From Pelobates cultripes (lineage: Eukaryota > Chordata > Amphibia > Anura > Pelobatidae), in the NCBI GenBank assembly GCA_933207985.1, contig OW240917.1, positions 246,766,976-246,830,975 on the forward strand: a DNA stretch of 64,000 nucleotides. The letters run 5' to 3'. Below are positions 38,140 through 50,171 of this stretch, one piece after another; within the stretch, counting starts at the first letter, position 1; each line of letters begins with the position of its first letter. A program made the translations under genes and the position numbers. The notes below the pieces were generated by a model, which did not search any database, was not told the origin of the DNA, and was given only the letters and a program-made list of their open reading frames with translations.

Positions 38140-39918
38140 TAATATTTGCAAAACACATGATTCATTTTGCAGAGACACTTGGAAATGTATATATGTGGAT
38201 TCTACTTGTTACAATATTACACACACGCACGCACGCACGCACGCAAATTTCAACTTATCTCATACTCCCCTTTTCTGTAGGACATGAAAGAATGAATAAT
38301 GTGATAAAACAAATGAAAATATATGTCTAGAAACCAAACTACAGCATGCAGGGGGGAAAAGCAGATATGATTTTATTTATTACATTTCTAGAGTTTTTTG
38401 CTAGTTTTTTTTCAGGGCACACCCTCTGGCTATCATTATATGTGGTGGGTTTTCTAAGAAAAACACATGTTCGCTTGTAATTAAATTAGGAACAAAGGAT
38501 GCCAAAATGTAAAAGTTCACGAAACAGACTGGATTCCTGTATTGTTTTAAACCACAGGGTTAATGTGAGTCATGCTTCTGCAGCGGTTGGCATTAAATGT
38601 TCTGAGAAGTACAATTACATGTCAATCTGTTCTTAATTCAAATGACCAAAATACTAAAAATCATCTCCGTAGACCTCTCTCGGCGCTGCGTTTCATCAAT
38701 CGTACTGTGGCTGCAGTTTTAATAAAACTAACCTAAAATGTATCTATTGTTCAGTCTCACCCAACACGGTGGAACTTGTAACTGTAAGTACGTAAATGGG
38801 ACGTATAATCTTAAAGGGACACTCTTAAAGGGACACTGAATTTATACTTTCCAAACGTATTTATAAAATGTATTTATTCCCCTGTTTTCAGTTCGATTTT
38901 ATGGTTTTGTCACTTCTTATTTTAATAGTTTTGTTATTTTTTTTTTTACAATACTACTTTTTGACAGAAGGTAAGGAAACCCCTTTATCCCATAGGACAG
39001 GGGTAACACTTTATTTGTAATCTTGCATTCACTTTTGGTTAATAGCATTTATAAAAGTTTATATATTTTTTTTACTTTCTACTGACGAAGGGCTACTACT
39101 GCTGCTGATTTGGTATGCATAACCTGTTTTTTTCTTTATTTTTTTTTTACTGTATTTAAAGCGCTACAAGCAGTATTGGTACACTGGATCTAAAACGGCA
39201 CTCGTGATTCGAGATAACCTCATTTTTATTGCACTGTATTGACAATGCATTAAAATACATAAAATAAATAAATAAATTAGATAATATGGTGGCCTTTCCT
39301 CATCATCAGTCAGATTGCTGGCTACATTTATTGCCAACTAAAGGGACAGGCTATGCTCTAATTTGGGTGGAAATGCCCTGAGAAAACGCCACACTTCAGT
39401 TCAATAGAACAAGACTGATAAGGGCAGTACGTCAGGAGTCGGACTAACTTGCCAGAAGATGGTCACTTGGCAGTGGTGTACAAGTAACACTTAACACACT
39501 GAACAGGAACAATAGGTGACAATGGCTCTGCTCAATTGAGCTTAGAGCCTAAATAAAGCTCACACTTTCGTCCAGAGACAAACTGCTGGAATGTGATACT
39601 TTATTTTTACATATTTGTTTTCTTGGTGAGCTTACACTGTCCTGTAAGAATTTTGAGGACAAATCAATGTAATATACATGTTAACCACCAGAGGGAGACA
39701 TAGGCTTTGGTATATCTACATTTAACAGGAAAATGGTATTTTGTTGCAATCAATTACCTAACAATATACAACTAAGTTTGAATGTAGTTCGGAGCTATAT
39801 TGAAATGCAAACATAAAATCCATTAATAGTTGAAAGTTTTTTCCTTGTTTTGTTACTTAGATAACATGAACTCTTAAGCTTTCTCCAGATTAGACAGTCT
39901 CATGTTGTTTTGGAAACA
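38140..39918. other. intergenic, mostly AT-rich
   Basis: No gene recognised. A short GCAC run lies at 38223-38244. At 38811-38838 the MITE-like end TTAAAGGGACACTC is present twice in tandem. No right end was found for it. Confidence 0.5.
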
Positions 39919-39919
39919 A

Positions 39920-40022
39920 AGATAGAATGGGACACGAGTACCTAAAGTGAAGACTCTTGGGTTGTACAATGCCTTGTACAACCCAAGAGTCTTTACTTTG
40001 GATAATCGTGTCCGATTCGATC
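39920..40022. repeat. long imperfect hairpin
   Basis: Arms of about 48 bases around a TGCC loop at 39970-39973; the inner part GACTCTTGGGTTGTACAA / TTGTACAACCCAAGAGTC is perfect, the outer part has scattered mismatches. It could be a short palindromic MITE or a hairpin RNA source. No flanking duplication was identified. Confidence 0.75.
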
Positions 40023-40266
40023 TGCGTTCTGGCATTCCATTGAGGTTTTTGCAGTACTAGACACCCACCTGCAGAATTCGACCTGCCCACCTTGACTCCT
40101 TGCTAAATACACTGATTGGGGGTGCGATTTGTGACATCAAATATCTCTAGAAATTCCGTCAGTATGACCTGTACAGCATGACGGAGCACTCACAGAGATC
40201 TGGGAAAGTCTAGAAGACGCACACCGCACTTTTCATGACACTTCTGCCATCAATGACATCTAGCAT

Positions 40267-40554
40267 CAGCAGCGTACATACCGCGGTTGCAGGGGTCGCA
40301 ACTGCGACCGAGCCCGTCACTTCAGGGGGCCCGGCCGCCCTGCGATCGGGTGCCCACCGCGCAGTATAATTGCCAGGGCCGCAGGTGAATGGGCCCATCG
40401 GGTGGCCCATGCTGTTAGGGCCACCCGATGGAAATAAATATCATCATCAGAGCGGGCCCGGTAATAGCACTACTGGGTCCACTCTGATGATGTCAGATGC
40501 TGGGAGGAAGTGACTAGGGAGTGGGGGGCCCAATGGATTGTGTGTACGCCACTG
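40267..40554. mobile_element. hAT-type element, 288 bp, 8-bp duplication
   Basis: Ends CAGCAGCGTACATACCGC and GTGTACGCCACTG, flanked by exact TCTAGCAT (40259-40266 and 40555-40562). GC-rich inside, with the stem ATCGGGTGGCCCA / GGGCCACCCGAT. No transposase. Same family as 50007-51750 and 55635-56581. Confidence 0.92.
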
Positions 40555-40939
40555 TCTAGCATGTTTTAAAAACAATCCTTTGAGAAATATCCCAATGGAC
40601 CAGTCTAGTACTGGTGAACATCAAAATTGCTGGGCAGCAGCCTATGTACAAACCAACAGGACGCTGAGCTTGCAAATGATCTGCACAATTCTTGTCTGCT
40701 GCATCCCTCCTGCTGTGTTGTTTACAAGACACCCCAGTGCAGCTCCCACTATTTTATATCTGCAGAAAAGTCTGCAGTCCACAGACCCCTGTATACAAAT
40801 GTCTGAGGGTGGAGGGAGGGCAATTGCCCCTCCTGTGTTTCCATAGTTTGCAGATTCAGCTATCGTATTAAGGAAATGTAAAATGTAATACATTTTAATA
40901 CCGTTAAATCATTTCAATACCTCAGTTCTACTGTACACG

Positions 40940-41431
40940 TTAAAGAACCACTCTAGGCACCCAGACCACTTCAGCTTAATGAAGTGGTCTGGGTGCCAGG
41001 TCCAGCTAGGGTTAACCCATTTTTTTTATAAACATAGCAGTTTCAGAGAAACTGCTATGTTTATGAATGGATTAAGCCTTCCCCCATTCCCTCAATGAGA
41101 CAGCCGCTAGAGGCGCTTGCGTGCTTCTCACTGTGATTTTCACAGTGAGAGCACGCCAGCGTCCATAGGAAAGCATTGATAATGCTTTCCTATGCGACCG
41201 GCTGAATGCGCACGCAGCTCTTGCCGAGCGTGCGCATTCAGCCGACGGGGAGGAGAAAAGGAGGATCGGAGGAGGAGAGCTCCCCGCCCAGCGCTGGAAA
41301 AAGGTAAGTTTTTCCCCCTTTCCCCCTTCCAGAGCCGGGCGGGAGGGGGTCCCTGAGGGTGGGGGCACCCTCAGGGCACTATAGTGCCAGGAAAACGAGT
41401 ATGTTTTCCTGGCACTATAGTGGTCCTTTAA
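40940..41431. mobile_element. TTAA-type MITE, copy 3
   Basis: TTAAAGAACCACTCTAGG at the left and CACTATAGTGGTCCTTTAA at the right, 492 bp, with the same internal stems and CpG-rich centre as copies 1 and 2. Confidence 0.9.
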
Positions 41432-42615
41432 GTGCTGAAGCTATTTTAACCTGTTCAAAATATGTCTGGGAGCCATTGCTGTAGAGAATAGATTTGTCCA
41501 AACAGTCTACAGGGATCACTGACAATCCCGCGATCTGTTCTTTGTAAATAGTGATAGTAATTACCGCTGAATGGTTGGAAGTCTATATGGTTATTAGACC
41601 TTTTGGAAACCAATTTGGTTTTTAATTGCTTGTAATTACCTTCCCTTCATGTTGCTTCTAGCAAGAACTTTTTAGCACAAAGTAGAGTCAATATCAGCAG
41701 GTAAGGCAATTATTGCTGACAGTATATTCTGACAACCATCACCTTGTAAGCTTTCCGGGTTTAGGGGTTAAATACCTCCGTAAAGTCAGAAAATTTTAAA
41801 AATAATCATCATCAGGTTTAATACCAGAAGTTAAATGGATCCTGATATATTTTTATGGATAATTTTGGATGGGAAGAAGATGAACCCCACATTATACAAG
41901 GGCACCCCAAAAAAAATGTTTGTGTTTTTTTCCCCCCCAATAATAGCTAAAATCAAATAAATAAAAAGGGAGTCAAAATATAAAAAATATATGTGGTTTT
42001 CTGTTGAGACGGGGTGCCAGAAATCATTTTCAAGCAGTATTTCAGATGAAGGGTTAAGCACGCAGACATTCTCGCAGAGACATTCTCTCAGATAAACTGA
42101 TTATATAGTAAAACAAGTTTTCTGAACCAACCCATTTTGCAGAGAAGACTGGTAATCACATAAATGGTGTGTAAACCAAGCAAAATAACTTTATCCCGTT
42201 ATGGGAAGCCATTGTGGGGAGAGATGGGTAATTACCGGACTCTGGTAATTATAAGTCCGGGTGTAAAATAAACTTCATTACATAGAATGTGAAGCAGAAA
42301 TGAGAGGTTATGGGGATTTAATAGCTAGAGGGATAGTCATTCTCCGAGTAAGGGAACCTGTACAACAAAAAGACTTGTCAAGTTGTCACTCACACTGAAA
42401 AGGTGAGAGCCTGAGAAACACTACCCTGTGATTTGGCTTTTTCGTTCATTAACTCTTTTGTGACCGCTGAGAATCTGGGACTGGGGAATTTAAAGGAATA
42501 AAATAGACATAAAATGTTATTTTTCTTCAATATCTGTTTAATGATATCTTTGAATGGAATGTTATGGCTAATTATACGTCTGTGTTTCACACAGATTTAG
42601 AATGTGTTGCGTTAA
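41432..42615. other. intergenic, nothing recognised
   Basis: AT-rich sequence with no gene or repeat that I recognise. Confidence 0.45.
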
Positions 42616-42770
42616 CTCCTTAGATAGGGATCCAGCCACAGTATCAGAGTCACGGGTTAGAATTCCAGCAAGTTCAACTCAGCTCTTCACCCTTCCGAGG
42701 TCAATCAACTATGTATCATTAAGTTGGGTAATAAAAGCGAAAAAAGGGAAAATGGGCAAGCGCTTAGTAA
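42616..42770 (+). repeat. tRNA-derived SINE fragment (probable)
   Basis: Has a B-box-like stretch CACGGGTTAGAATTCCAG followed by AAGTTCAACTCAGCTCTTCA and AGTTGGGTAATAAAAGC. The order and wording match 51917-52090 (ACAGGTTGAAATCC ... AGGTCAACTTAGCTGA ... AATTGGGTAATAATAAC). Confidence 0.55.
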
Positions 42771-42894
42771 CAGAGCAAACACAAAAAATTATAAAAGGCA
42801 GCTGACCTGAAATTGTGGGGTACCCTCAAAACACCAGAGGATACGTATGTAAATAATAAGGATACAGGTAGCCCCAAAATAAAAGCATCTAGAC

Positions 42895-43049
42895 CAGTGG
42901 TTCCCAACCCAGTCCTCGAGTACCTTCTAACAGTCCAGGATTTAGGGATTACCCAGTTCTGTCTAAGGTGTTTTTAGAAAGAAAAACGAAACAAAACCCT
43001 ATATACTGGACTGGTAGGGGGTACTCGAGGACTAGGTTGGGAACCACTG
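42895..43049. mobile_element. hAT-type MITE, 155 bp, 8-bp duplication
   Basis: Inverted ends CAGTGGTTCCCAACCCAGTC and GGTTGGGAACCACTG, flanked by exact ATCTAGAC (42887-42894, 43050-43057). Second copy of the family at 11691-11868. Confidence 0.92.
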
Positions 43050-43057
43050 ATCTAGAC

Positions 43058-43967
43058 ATAAGACGTACCGGTACATTGAAACCAGAAAGAGACCCGGATG
43101 GAAAGATGGCATGGGAAATCACTGGCTTTCTTCTCTCTTTAGAAATAAATAAATGGAATGATCTGATGGATGTTGGCAATAATAAAATAATAGAGTTTAT
43201 GTATATGGACCCCTCTCATCTTATAGCTTTGTAATAGAAAAATGAAGTTATTTCATTTAATTTGTATTAATTGTCCAGAGACCTATGTGTGCATAATCCC
43301 CTGGGTTTAATGTAAGATTTGTAACCGAACAAGTCTTGGCCAGCCAGAGATCCTCTGCCTCTGAAGTGGCAGAGAATAAGCAGCCCGAGGGCAAGTACAA
43401 GCCAGCCCGGCACTTTCCCAGGCTGTCACTCATTATTTGCAAACTAAATTATTATTGTGTTGTCTTTAAAATGGAAACATATCACCAGCTTCTACATAAC
43501 GAGTGTAATTGTTATTTTCCACCCCCGGGGTGACAGCCAGGGTGTAAATGACAGAAATATGTGTCTCACAAACCAAGTTCTCAATCCAACAAAATGCAGG
43601 AATTAACGCCTGAACTACAGTGTGCATTAATGACTCGTTTAATTACGTTATTGTTTGAATGGCACTTTTGGATGACTAATAGTTTTACTAAATAAATACT
43701 TACACAATGCCGTATTTCCTTCCTGGAAGATGTTCATAGCCATAAGTTCATACTATCAGAATTACCGCGGGTCACTCATGGGAGTTATTACCCATGTCAA
43801 TGCAATAGCCTGTATTGACCTTGGGAAGGACAAAAGGTTTAATTGGATCTGTCAATAATAGAACCTGCTGCCCTGAGGTTTGAACTGGTTCTAGGCAGTT
43901 CCTTAGCTGATCAAACTATACGTATGGTAAATGTTCAAAATACTATACTTTATTTAATTACTGAAGT
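43058..43967. other. intergenic, nothing recognised
   Basis: No gene or repeat recognised. Confidence 0.45.
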
Positions 43968-44545
43968 ATACACTAATTAGCCACAGCATTGAGACCACCT
44001 GCCTAATATCGTGTAGGTCTATCTTCTGCTGCCAAAACAACTCAGATGCATTGAGGCATGATTTGTTGTTCCAGCACATCCCACAGATGCTCAATCGTAT
44101 AGATAGTTGGGAAAGTTGAAGGCCATTTCAACACCTTAACTCTTTGTCATGTTCCTCAAACCATTCTTGAACATTTTTTGCAGTGTGGCAGGGTGCATTA
44201 TCCTGCTGAGAGAGGCCACTGCCATCATTGCACACATTTGTCATGAATGGGTGTACGTGGTCTTCAACAATCTCTTGGTAGGTAGTATATGTCAAAGTAA
44301 CACCCACATGAATGCCAGGGCCCAAGGTTTCCTAGATCCTAACACTGCCTCGGCCGGGTCTGCCTTCTGCCCATCTCTTCCCCAGGTAAACAATGCACAT
44401 GCACCCAGCCATCCACCTGATCTAAAAGCAAACCTGAATTATCATGCATACCTCTCAATGTTTGAGGAATTAATGCAGGACACAGGATGGACATGTCAGA
44501 GAAGATGTGTGAGCCTGGTGGCCACCCCATTCAGCTCTGACCATT
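43968..44545 (-). mobile_element. Tc1-like transposon, truncated
   Basis: The left edge TACACTAATTAGCCACAGCA resembles the TIR of the copy at 53019. The minus strand encodes a transposase piece with LSQQDNAPCHTAKNVQEWFE, where the Asp in QDNAPCH is the second catalytic residue of Tc1-type DDE transposases. Only about 0.58 kb remains and the far TIR is lost. Confidence 0.82.
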
Positions 44546-45002
44546 AGCACAATGCTATTAAAACTTTAGTGAACATGTTCAAAGCCCTGACTTCAGTTTG
44601 CACAGAAAAATCTAATGATGCACTCACACCAAGATTATTGATGACAATTCTGGGGACACCAGAGAATAAATTGAGACCGGACGCCAAATTCTGGGCGGTC
44701 CTACCAATTCCAGGACCGTTGGGAGGTATGCTTGTGTCAAGCCACTGGGAGGGTCAGACATAGCCTCCTTATTTTTACATATATCTATTTGAGGTGTGAA
44801 AAATAAAATGAAATGCAGAAATCCACATCCCATTATCCTGCAACTGAGTGCCTCCATCTTAGCTCCCTGTCAGTCATTGTTATAAATTCTGTACTTTGCA
44901 CCTAGCAGTCACCAGAGAGAGAGCAGAGAAGAGGCAAAGTTAAATAGAGCTTGCCCTGATTTTTCCTCATTTGAACTGCATCATTATGTGATTTTTCATA
45001 TA
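44546..45002. other. intergenic, nothing recognised
   Basis: No gene or element recognised. Confidence 0.4.
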
Positions 45003-45050
45003 GTTAAAGGAACACTCCAAGAACCGTTCTGAAATGGTTTGACTTTTTGC
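45003..45050. mobile_element. TTAA-type MITE end fragment
   Basis: TTAAAGGAACACTCCAAGAA then GAAATGGTTTGAC, similar to parts of 60989-61284 read inverted. It stops where the minisatellite begins, so the array was inserted into or grew beside it. Confidence 0.55.
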
Positions 45051-45830
45051 AAATACTAATAAGGGGGGCGGGACCTAATGTCCTCCCCCCTGGCCCCCAC
45101 CCCTGAGCGGTGGGTGGGGGCCCTAAATACTAATAAGGGGGGGACCTAATGTACTCCCCCCTGGCCCCCACCCCTGAGCAGCGGGTGGGGGTCCTAACTT
45201 GGAATAAGGGGGGACCTAATGTCCTCCCCCTGTACCCCACCCCTGAGCAGCGGGTGGGGGCCCTAAATACTAATAGGGGGGGACCTAATGTCCCCCCCCG
45301 ACCCCACCCCTGAGCGGCGGGTGGGGGCCCTAAATACTAATAGGGGGGGGACCTAATGTCCCCCACCCGGCCCCCACCCCTGAGCGGCGGGTGAGGGCCC
45401 TAAATACTAATAAGGGGGGGACCTAATGTCCTCCCCCCTAGCCCCCACCCCTGAGGGGTGGGTGGGGGCCCTAAATACTAATAGGGGGGGACCTAATGTC
45501 CCCCACCCGGCCCCCACCCCTGAGCAGCGGGTGGGGGCCCTAAATACTAATAAGGGGGGGACCTAATGTCCTCCCCCCTAGCCCCCACCCCTGAGGGGTG
45601 GGTGGGGGCCCTAAATACTAATAGGGGGGGGACCTAATGTCCCCCACCCGGCCCCCACCCCTGAGTGGCGGGTGGGGGCCCTAAATACTAATAGGGGGGG
45701 GACCTAATGTCCTCCCCCCTAGCCCCCACCCCTGAGGGGTGGGTGGGGGTCCTAAATTGGAATAAGGGGGGGAACCTAATGTCCTCCCCCGGCCCCCACC
45801 CTTGAGCGGTGGGTGGGGGCCCTAAATAAA
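45050..45830. repeat. G/C-rich minisatellite, left arm
   Basis: About eleven head-to-tail units of roughly 65-75 bp, each with CTAAATACTAATAAGGGGGG, GACCTAATGTCC, CCCCACCCCTGAGCGG and GGGTGGGGGCCCTAA. Unit variants alternate (TACTAATA versus TTGGAATA). Runs of five to eight G or C are frequent. Confidence 0.92.
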
Positions 45831-46480
45831 AATGTTACCCCCCCAGGTGACTAAGGGTCCCCAAACCCCTAGTCACCCCCCCAAAAAAATATTAACCCCT
45901 ACCTTCCCCCCCTAAAAATAATGAGGGGGGGACCTTTAACTAAGTACCTGTAAAAAAAAAATAAAACTTACCATTCGATGTTTTCTTTCTTCTAAAATCT
46001 TCTTTTTTCAGCCCCAAAATAAAAATTCATAATAACCGACACACTTAAAAAAACAAAACAAAAAAAAACGAGTGCAAACATTTTTTATCCATCTTCACCC
46101 GGCGCGGGCTCCGCTCAGACTGAGCTCTGCAGGGCGGGGGAAGGCTTATAAAGCCTTGCCCCGCCCTGCAATTAGGCTCAGAGCACTCTAATTGGTGGGT
46201 TTAAGCCATCCAATCAGAGTGCTCTGACAGGTAAATGAAGAGGCTGACAGGTAAGTCTCTTATTTTTTTTGCGCTTTTTTTTTTTTTTAAGTGCGTCGGT
46301 TATTATGGATTTTTTAGAAGAAAGAAAACATTGAATGGTAAGTTTTATTTTTTTTACAGGTATGAAGGTCCCCCCCTCATTATTTTTAGGGTGAGGGGGG
46401 TAGGTAGGGGGTTAATTTTTTGGGGGGGAGGGGGTGACTAGGAGTTTGAGGACCCCTAGTCACCTGGGGGGGGTAACATT
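45830..46480. repeat. centre of fold-back structure
   Basis: The two halves mirror each other: GTTACCCCCCCAGGTGACTA / TAGTCACCTGGGGGGGGTAA, CTTACCATTCGATG / CATTGAATGGTAAG, and GAGCACTCTAATTGG / CCAATCAGAGTGCTC near the middle (about 46180). The centre also holds GC-rich hairpins around 46100-46170. Confidence 0.88.
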
Positions 46481-47235
46481 TTTATTTAGGGCCCCCACCC
46501 GCCACTCAGGGGTGGGGGCCAGGGGGGAGGACTTTAGGTGCCCCCCTTATTTTACTGTAGGGTCCCCACCCGCCGCTCAGGGGTGGGGGCCAGGGGAGAG
46601 GACATTAGGCCCCCCCCTTATTCCAATTTAGGGCCGCCGCTCAGGGGTTGGGGCCAGGGGGGAGGACATTAGGTCCCCCCATTTTAGTATTTAGGGCCCC
46701 CACCGCTCAGGGGTGGGGTTAGGGGGGAGGACATTAGGTCCCCCCCTTATTCCAATTTAGGGCCGCCGCTCAAGGGTTGGGGCCAGGGGGAGGACATTAG
46801 GTCCCCCCTTTTTAGTATTTAGGGCCCCCACCCACCGCTCAGGCGTGGGGGCCAGGGGGGAGGACATTAGGTCCCCCCTTATTAGTAATTAGTGCCCCCA
46901 CTGCTCAGGGGTGGGGTTAGGACATTAGGTCCCCCCCTTATTCCAATTTAGGGCCGCCGCTCAAGGGTTGGGGCCAGGGGGGAGGACATTAGGTCCCCCC
47001 CTTTTAAGTATTTAGGGCCCCCACCCACCGCTCAGGCATGGGGGCCAGGGGGGAGGACATTAGGTTCCCCCCTTATTCCAATTTAGGGCCGCCGCTCAAG
47101 GGTTGGGGCTAGGGGGGAGGACATTAGGTCCCCCCTTATTAGTATTTAGGGCCCCCAACCACCGCTCAGGGGTGGGGGCCAGGGGGGAGGACATTAGGTC
47201 CCCCCCTTATTTTACTGTAGGGCCCCCACCTGCCA
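46480..47235. repeat. G/C-rich minisatellite, right arm (inverted)
   Basis: Same unit as the left arm in reverse orientation: TTAGGGCCCCCACCC, CCGCTCAGGGGTGGGG, GGGGGGAGGACATTAGGTCC, CTTATTCCAATTTAGGG. About eleven units. Confidence 0.92.
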
Positions 47236-48422
47236 TTTTTTTTTAAAAGTGATCAGCTATAGGCTGCTCACTTTTTAATAGACATGCCCCTACTCGCAGT
47301 ATAGCGAGTAGGGGCATAATTTACTAATACTAAGTAACCTTTACTTAGTATTAGTAAATTTGTCTGAAAGACCAATTTAGGTCTTTCATCCTTTTAGTAG
47401 ACAGCTCCCTAATACCGTGGGAATTAGGAAGTTATCTACTTATTCATTCCTGTCATAACATTGACAGGCCAAGTAACTAACATTTTATATGAATGTATGT
47501 TACTTGATTGTTGTAAGTGTTGCAAATGCTTACAGCTGAATCCTGGCTATGTTTGTATACTTTTTATTTAAAATTGTATACAGTGTAACATTCTCCATTC
47601 TTCCACTGGGTAAGTATATTAGTTCTTAGGCAATACTGTGCTTCGGCACTTCGACACTTCGGAACTTCGGCAATTCGACACTTAGGCAATTTCGGGACTT
47701 CATCCATTCGGCAATTCATCTATTCAGACATTCGGAAGTACCCAAATGTCCGAATTGCTCGAAATTCATCCAAATTCACATTCGGACCGAAACGAATTGC
47801 ACGTCTAGTGGTTTTATCAGAGTTCATACAGATGTTTAAACAGCAATTGGTTAAATACTTGCAAAAACATAACACACAGGGACATAATGTCTAATTAGTG
47901 GTGTAATAGCTGACTGCTATTTTGGGGTCAAGAATTAATTTTTTCCTAGTTTGTTGAAAAATTGGAAGGGCTTCAGACTGGGTTTTTTGCCTTCTTTTGG
48001 ATCAACAGCAAAACCATATGTGAGGAAGGCTTAACTTGATAAACGCAAGTCTCTTTTCAGCCTGTGTAACTGTGTAACCTGCAGTTTATGTTTGACCAAC
48101 AGGGAAATCTTACAAAATCTGTAAATAAAATCAGCATTTAGTGACTGTCCCCTTAGCCATCAGTCTTTTTTTCTATCAATCTTCTCTTTTTTGGTGTCAC
48201 ACACAGAACTCCGAATCTCGAAACAAAAGATACAGTTTGTACATTGGCCATTTCGTGATTCATCCATATGGCAATTTGGAGTTTGGGATTTCAGTTGGAC
48301 CGCTAATCACCCAGAATTTGGACGAATTGAGATTTGTTTGCAACCGAATGCACAAGCCTATTTTATATATATTTTTTGTACATTTCTGTGACAGATTTAG
48401 TCACTTGACCTAAATCTGTTAA
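47236..48422. other. intergenic with short hairpins
   Basis: Several small stems follow the fold-back: CCCCTACTCGCAGTATAGCG / CGAGTAGGGG, and ACTAATACTAAGTAACC / TTACTTAGTATTAGT. At 47638-47800 is a degenerate TTCGGCA / ATTCGGAC repeat; related wording occurs at 48230-48350. No gene recognised. Confidence 0.55.
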
Positions 48423-48423
48423 T

Positions 48424-48858
48424 TAAAGGAACACTATAGGGTCAGGAACACAAACATGTCCTATGTTGCCCACTAAATGTATTAAAATCTTAGCTTTATT
48501 TTAGTCTGCTGGTGCTGGCTCTGACCCTGATCTGCCTGCTTGGCTGACATCATCAGAAGTAATGAACTCAACCAATCACAATGCATTCCCATAAGAGAGC
48601 AATGGTTTGACTGAGATTGCCAAGGAAACGGGCCAGGGGGGCAGAGCCAAATGCCGACCTGGCCAATCAGCATCTCCTCATAATGAAAGTTCATTGTCTC
48701 CATGCAGGGGGTGGGGACACTGAATGCCAGTCACTCTGTGCAGCATTGACCCAGGAAGCACCTCTAGCAGCCATCTGAGGAGTGGCCAGTGGAGGTATCA
48801 CTCGGCTGTAATGTAAACACTGCATTTTCTCAGAAAACTGTGTCTACTGCAAAAAGCT
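48424..48858. mobile_element. TTAA-type MITE, inverted relative of 26374-26947
   Basis: Starts TTAAAGGAACACTATAGGGT and carries GCTGGCTCTGACCCTGATCT, TCTCCTCATAATGAAAG and GTAAACACTGCATTTTCTC, which match the complement of 26374-26947. The far end is degraded near AAAAGCTTGAAGGG. Confidence 0.75.
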
Positions 48859-48865
48859 TGAAGGG

Positions 48866-48912
48866 ATTGGTGAGGTAGTTCAGTTGGTAAATCCCCTGAC
48901 TACAAAGCCTGT
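48866..48912 (+). repeat. tRNA-like fragment (SINE head)
   Basis: GGTGAGGTAGTTCAGTTGGT followed by CTGACTACAAAGCCTG looks like the D arm and anticodon arm of a tRNA-derived SINE. There is no T arm, so it is not a tRNA gene. Confidence 0.45.
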
Positions 48913-48927
48913 TAAAAAATGAATGCA

Positions 48928-49975
48928 GGGGGCAGGACCAGACCGCCATGCTAACTGGTCGCATGCAGGAGAGGCTCCGGAGAAATCTGGCCTCTTAAGC
49001 TACAAGAGCAGAGTAACACAAAAAAAAAAGTGAGCCCACGATATGCCCATGGCTGTGGGAGGGTAGTAGACCCCGAGATCGGGTGTTTTGGACCCCATGG
49101 GGGGCACACAAAGCTTCGGGGACTGCGGCCTACTCGGGAGGTGAGCGAGGTGGACGGCCGCTGCCGGGTCTCCCCTCCCAGCTACCTCATGCCGACTGCC
49201 TGAGTCGCTAGCCGGTCCCGTTACCCCCCCCATTGGACCGTGGGGGTCATCCCGTTCCCCACTGGAGAGAGTCCAAGATGCGAGGCGTCTGGGGGGCACG
49301 CCGAACTTAAGGCCTACCTCGCAAAATGGCGGCCACTGCCACGCCATACGCCCTGGTGGACAACCTCAAGGAAGGGTACCTGAAAGATCCACCGACCACC
49401 TCTGTCTGGAAAAGACCCTCTGACCGAACCAGGCGCCCAATAATGAGTCGGATGCGGGAGGCAAGTGAAGATCCCAAGCCGTGGCGTATCTCTGCAAGGG
49501 GACCTCTGTAACCACCCACACGCAGGACAAGCGTGGTGCTCTCAGGGACATTATGCCTGACAACTGAAGGAGACCTACCCCATTCAGCAGAGCACCTGAG
49601 ACACCCAGATGGGCTGGAAGGTCCCTACTACCCCCATCTTGCACCTGAACTGCCGGACTATCAGATAAGTGTCTCAAAGGACCAAGCACTTCATGCACAC
49701 ACTCAAAACCCACAGCACACGGACTCTACAAGAAACAGCAGCCCCAGGTCCATAGCCTGCAGCCCAAGACCTAATGTGCCCCACAATAAATCGCTACCAA
49801 ATATTCTCTTCCCTAAAATTACTCTCCACCTGCCTTGCATAGAACCTAGCAGCGTTACAGGGGAAACCTCAACTCCAGTGGTCACTTATATGCTTGTTTA
49901 CTCTCTTGTCATATCTATCGTATCTATATATATATGTCATATCTATCACTATCATATCTAATAATCTACATGTCT
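48928..49975 (+). mobile_element. L1-like 5' region, fragment
   Basis: Begins GGGGGCAGGACCAGACCGCC, then a GC-rich stretch containing GGTGGACGGCCGC and AAAATGGCGGCCACTG, features shared with 17103-17780 and with the minus strand of 14126-15697. An ATG at 49326 opens only 62 codons. Ends in an AT microsatellite-like run before the hAT element. No target duplication found. Confidence 0.5.
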
Positions 49976-50171
49976 ATTAGCGATAGCTAGTCAGCTAGGT
50001 TAAGCACAGTGGCGTACACATGACCCATGGGGCCCCGGTGCGAAAATTGATCCGTGGGCCCCCCCCGTGCGCGTGGGCCGGGCCGCAACACATGGCGGTG
50101 GGCACCTGGTCGCAGGGGTTACAGGGCTGCGACCGCGGTATGTACGCCAGTGCATGCAGATGCACACACAC

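Noticed and set aside
45050..47235. CRISPR-like array
   Set aside because: Units are contiguous minisatellite repeats without unique spacers, in a vertebrate genome.
48866..48912. Possible tRNA gene
   Set aside because: D-arm and anticodon-like parts are present but no T arm or acceptor stem; better as a SINE remnant.
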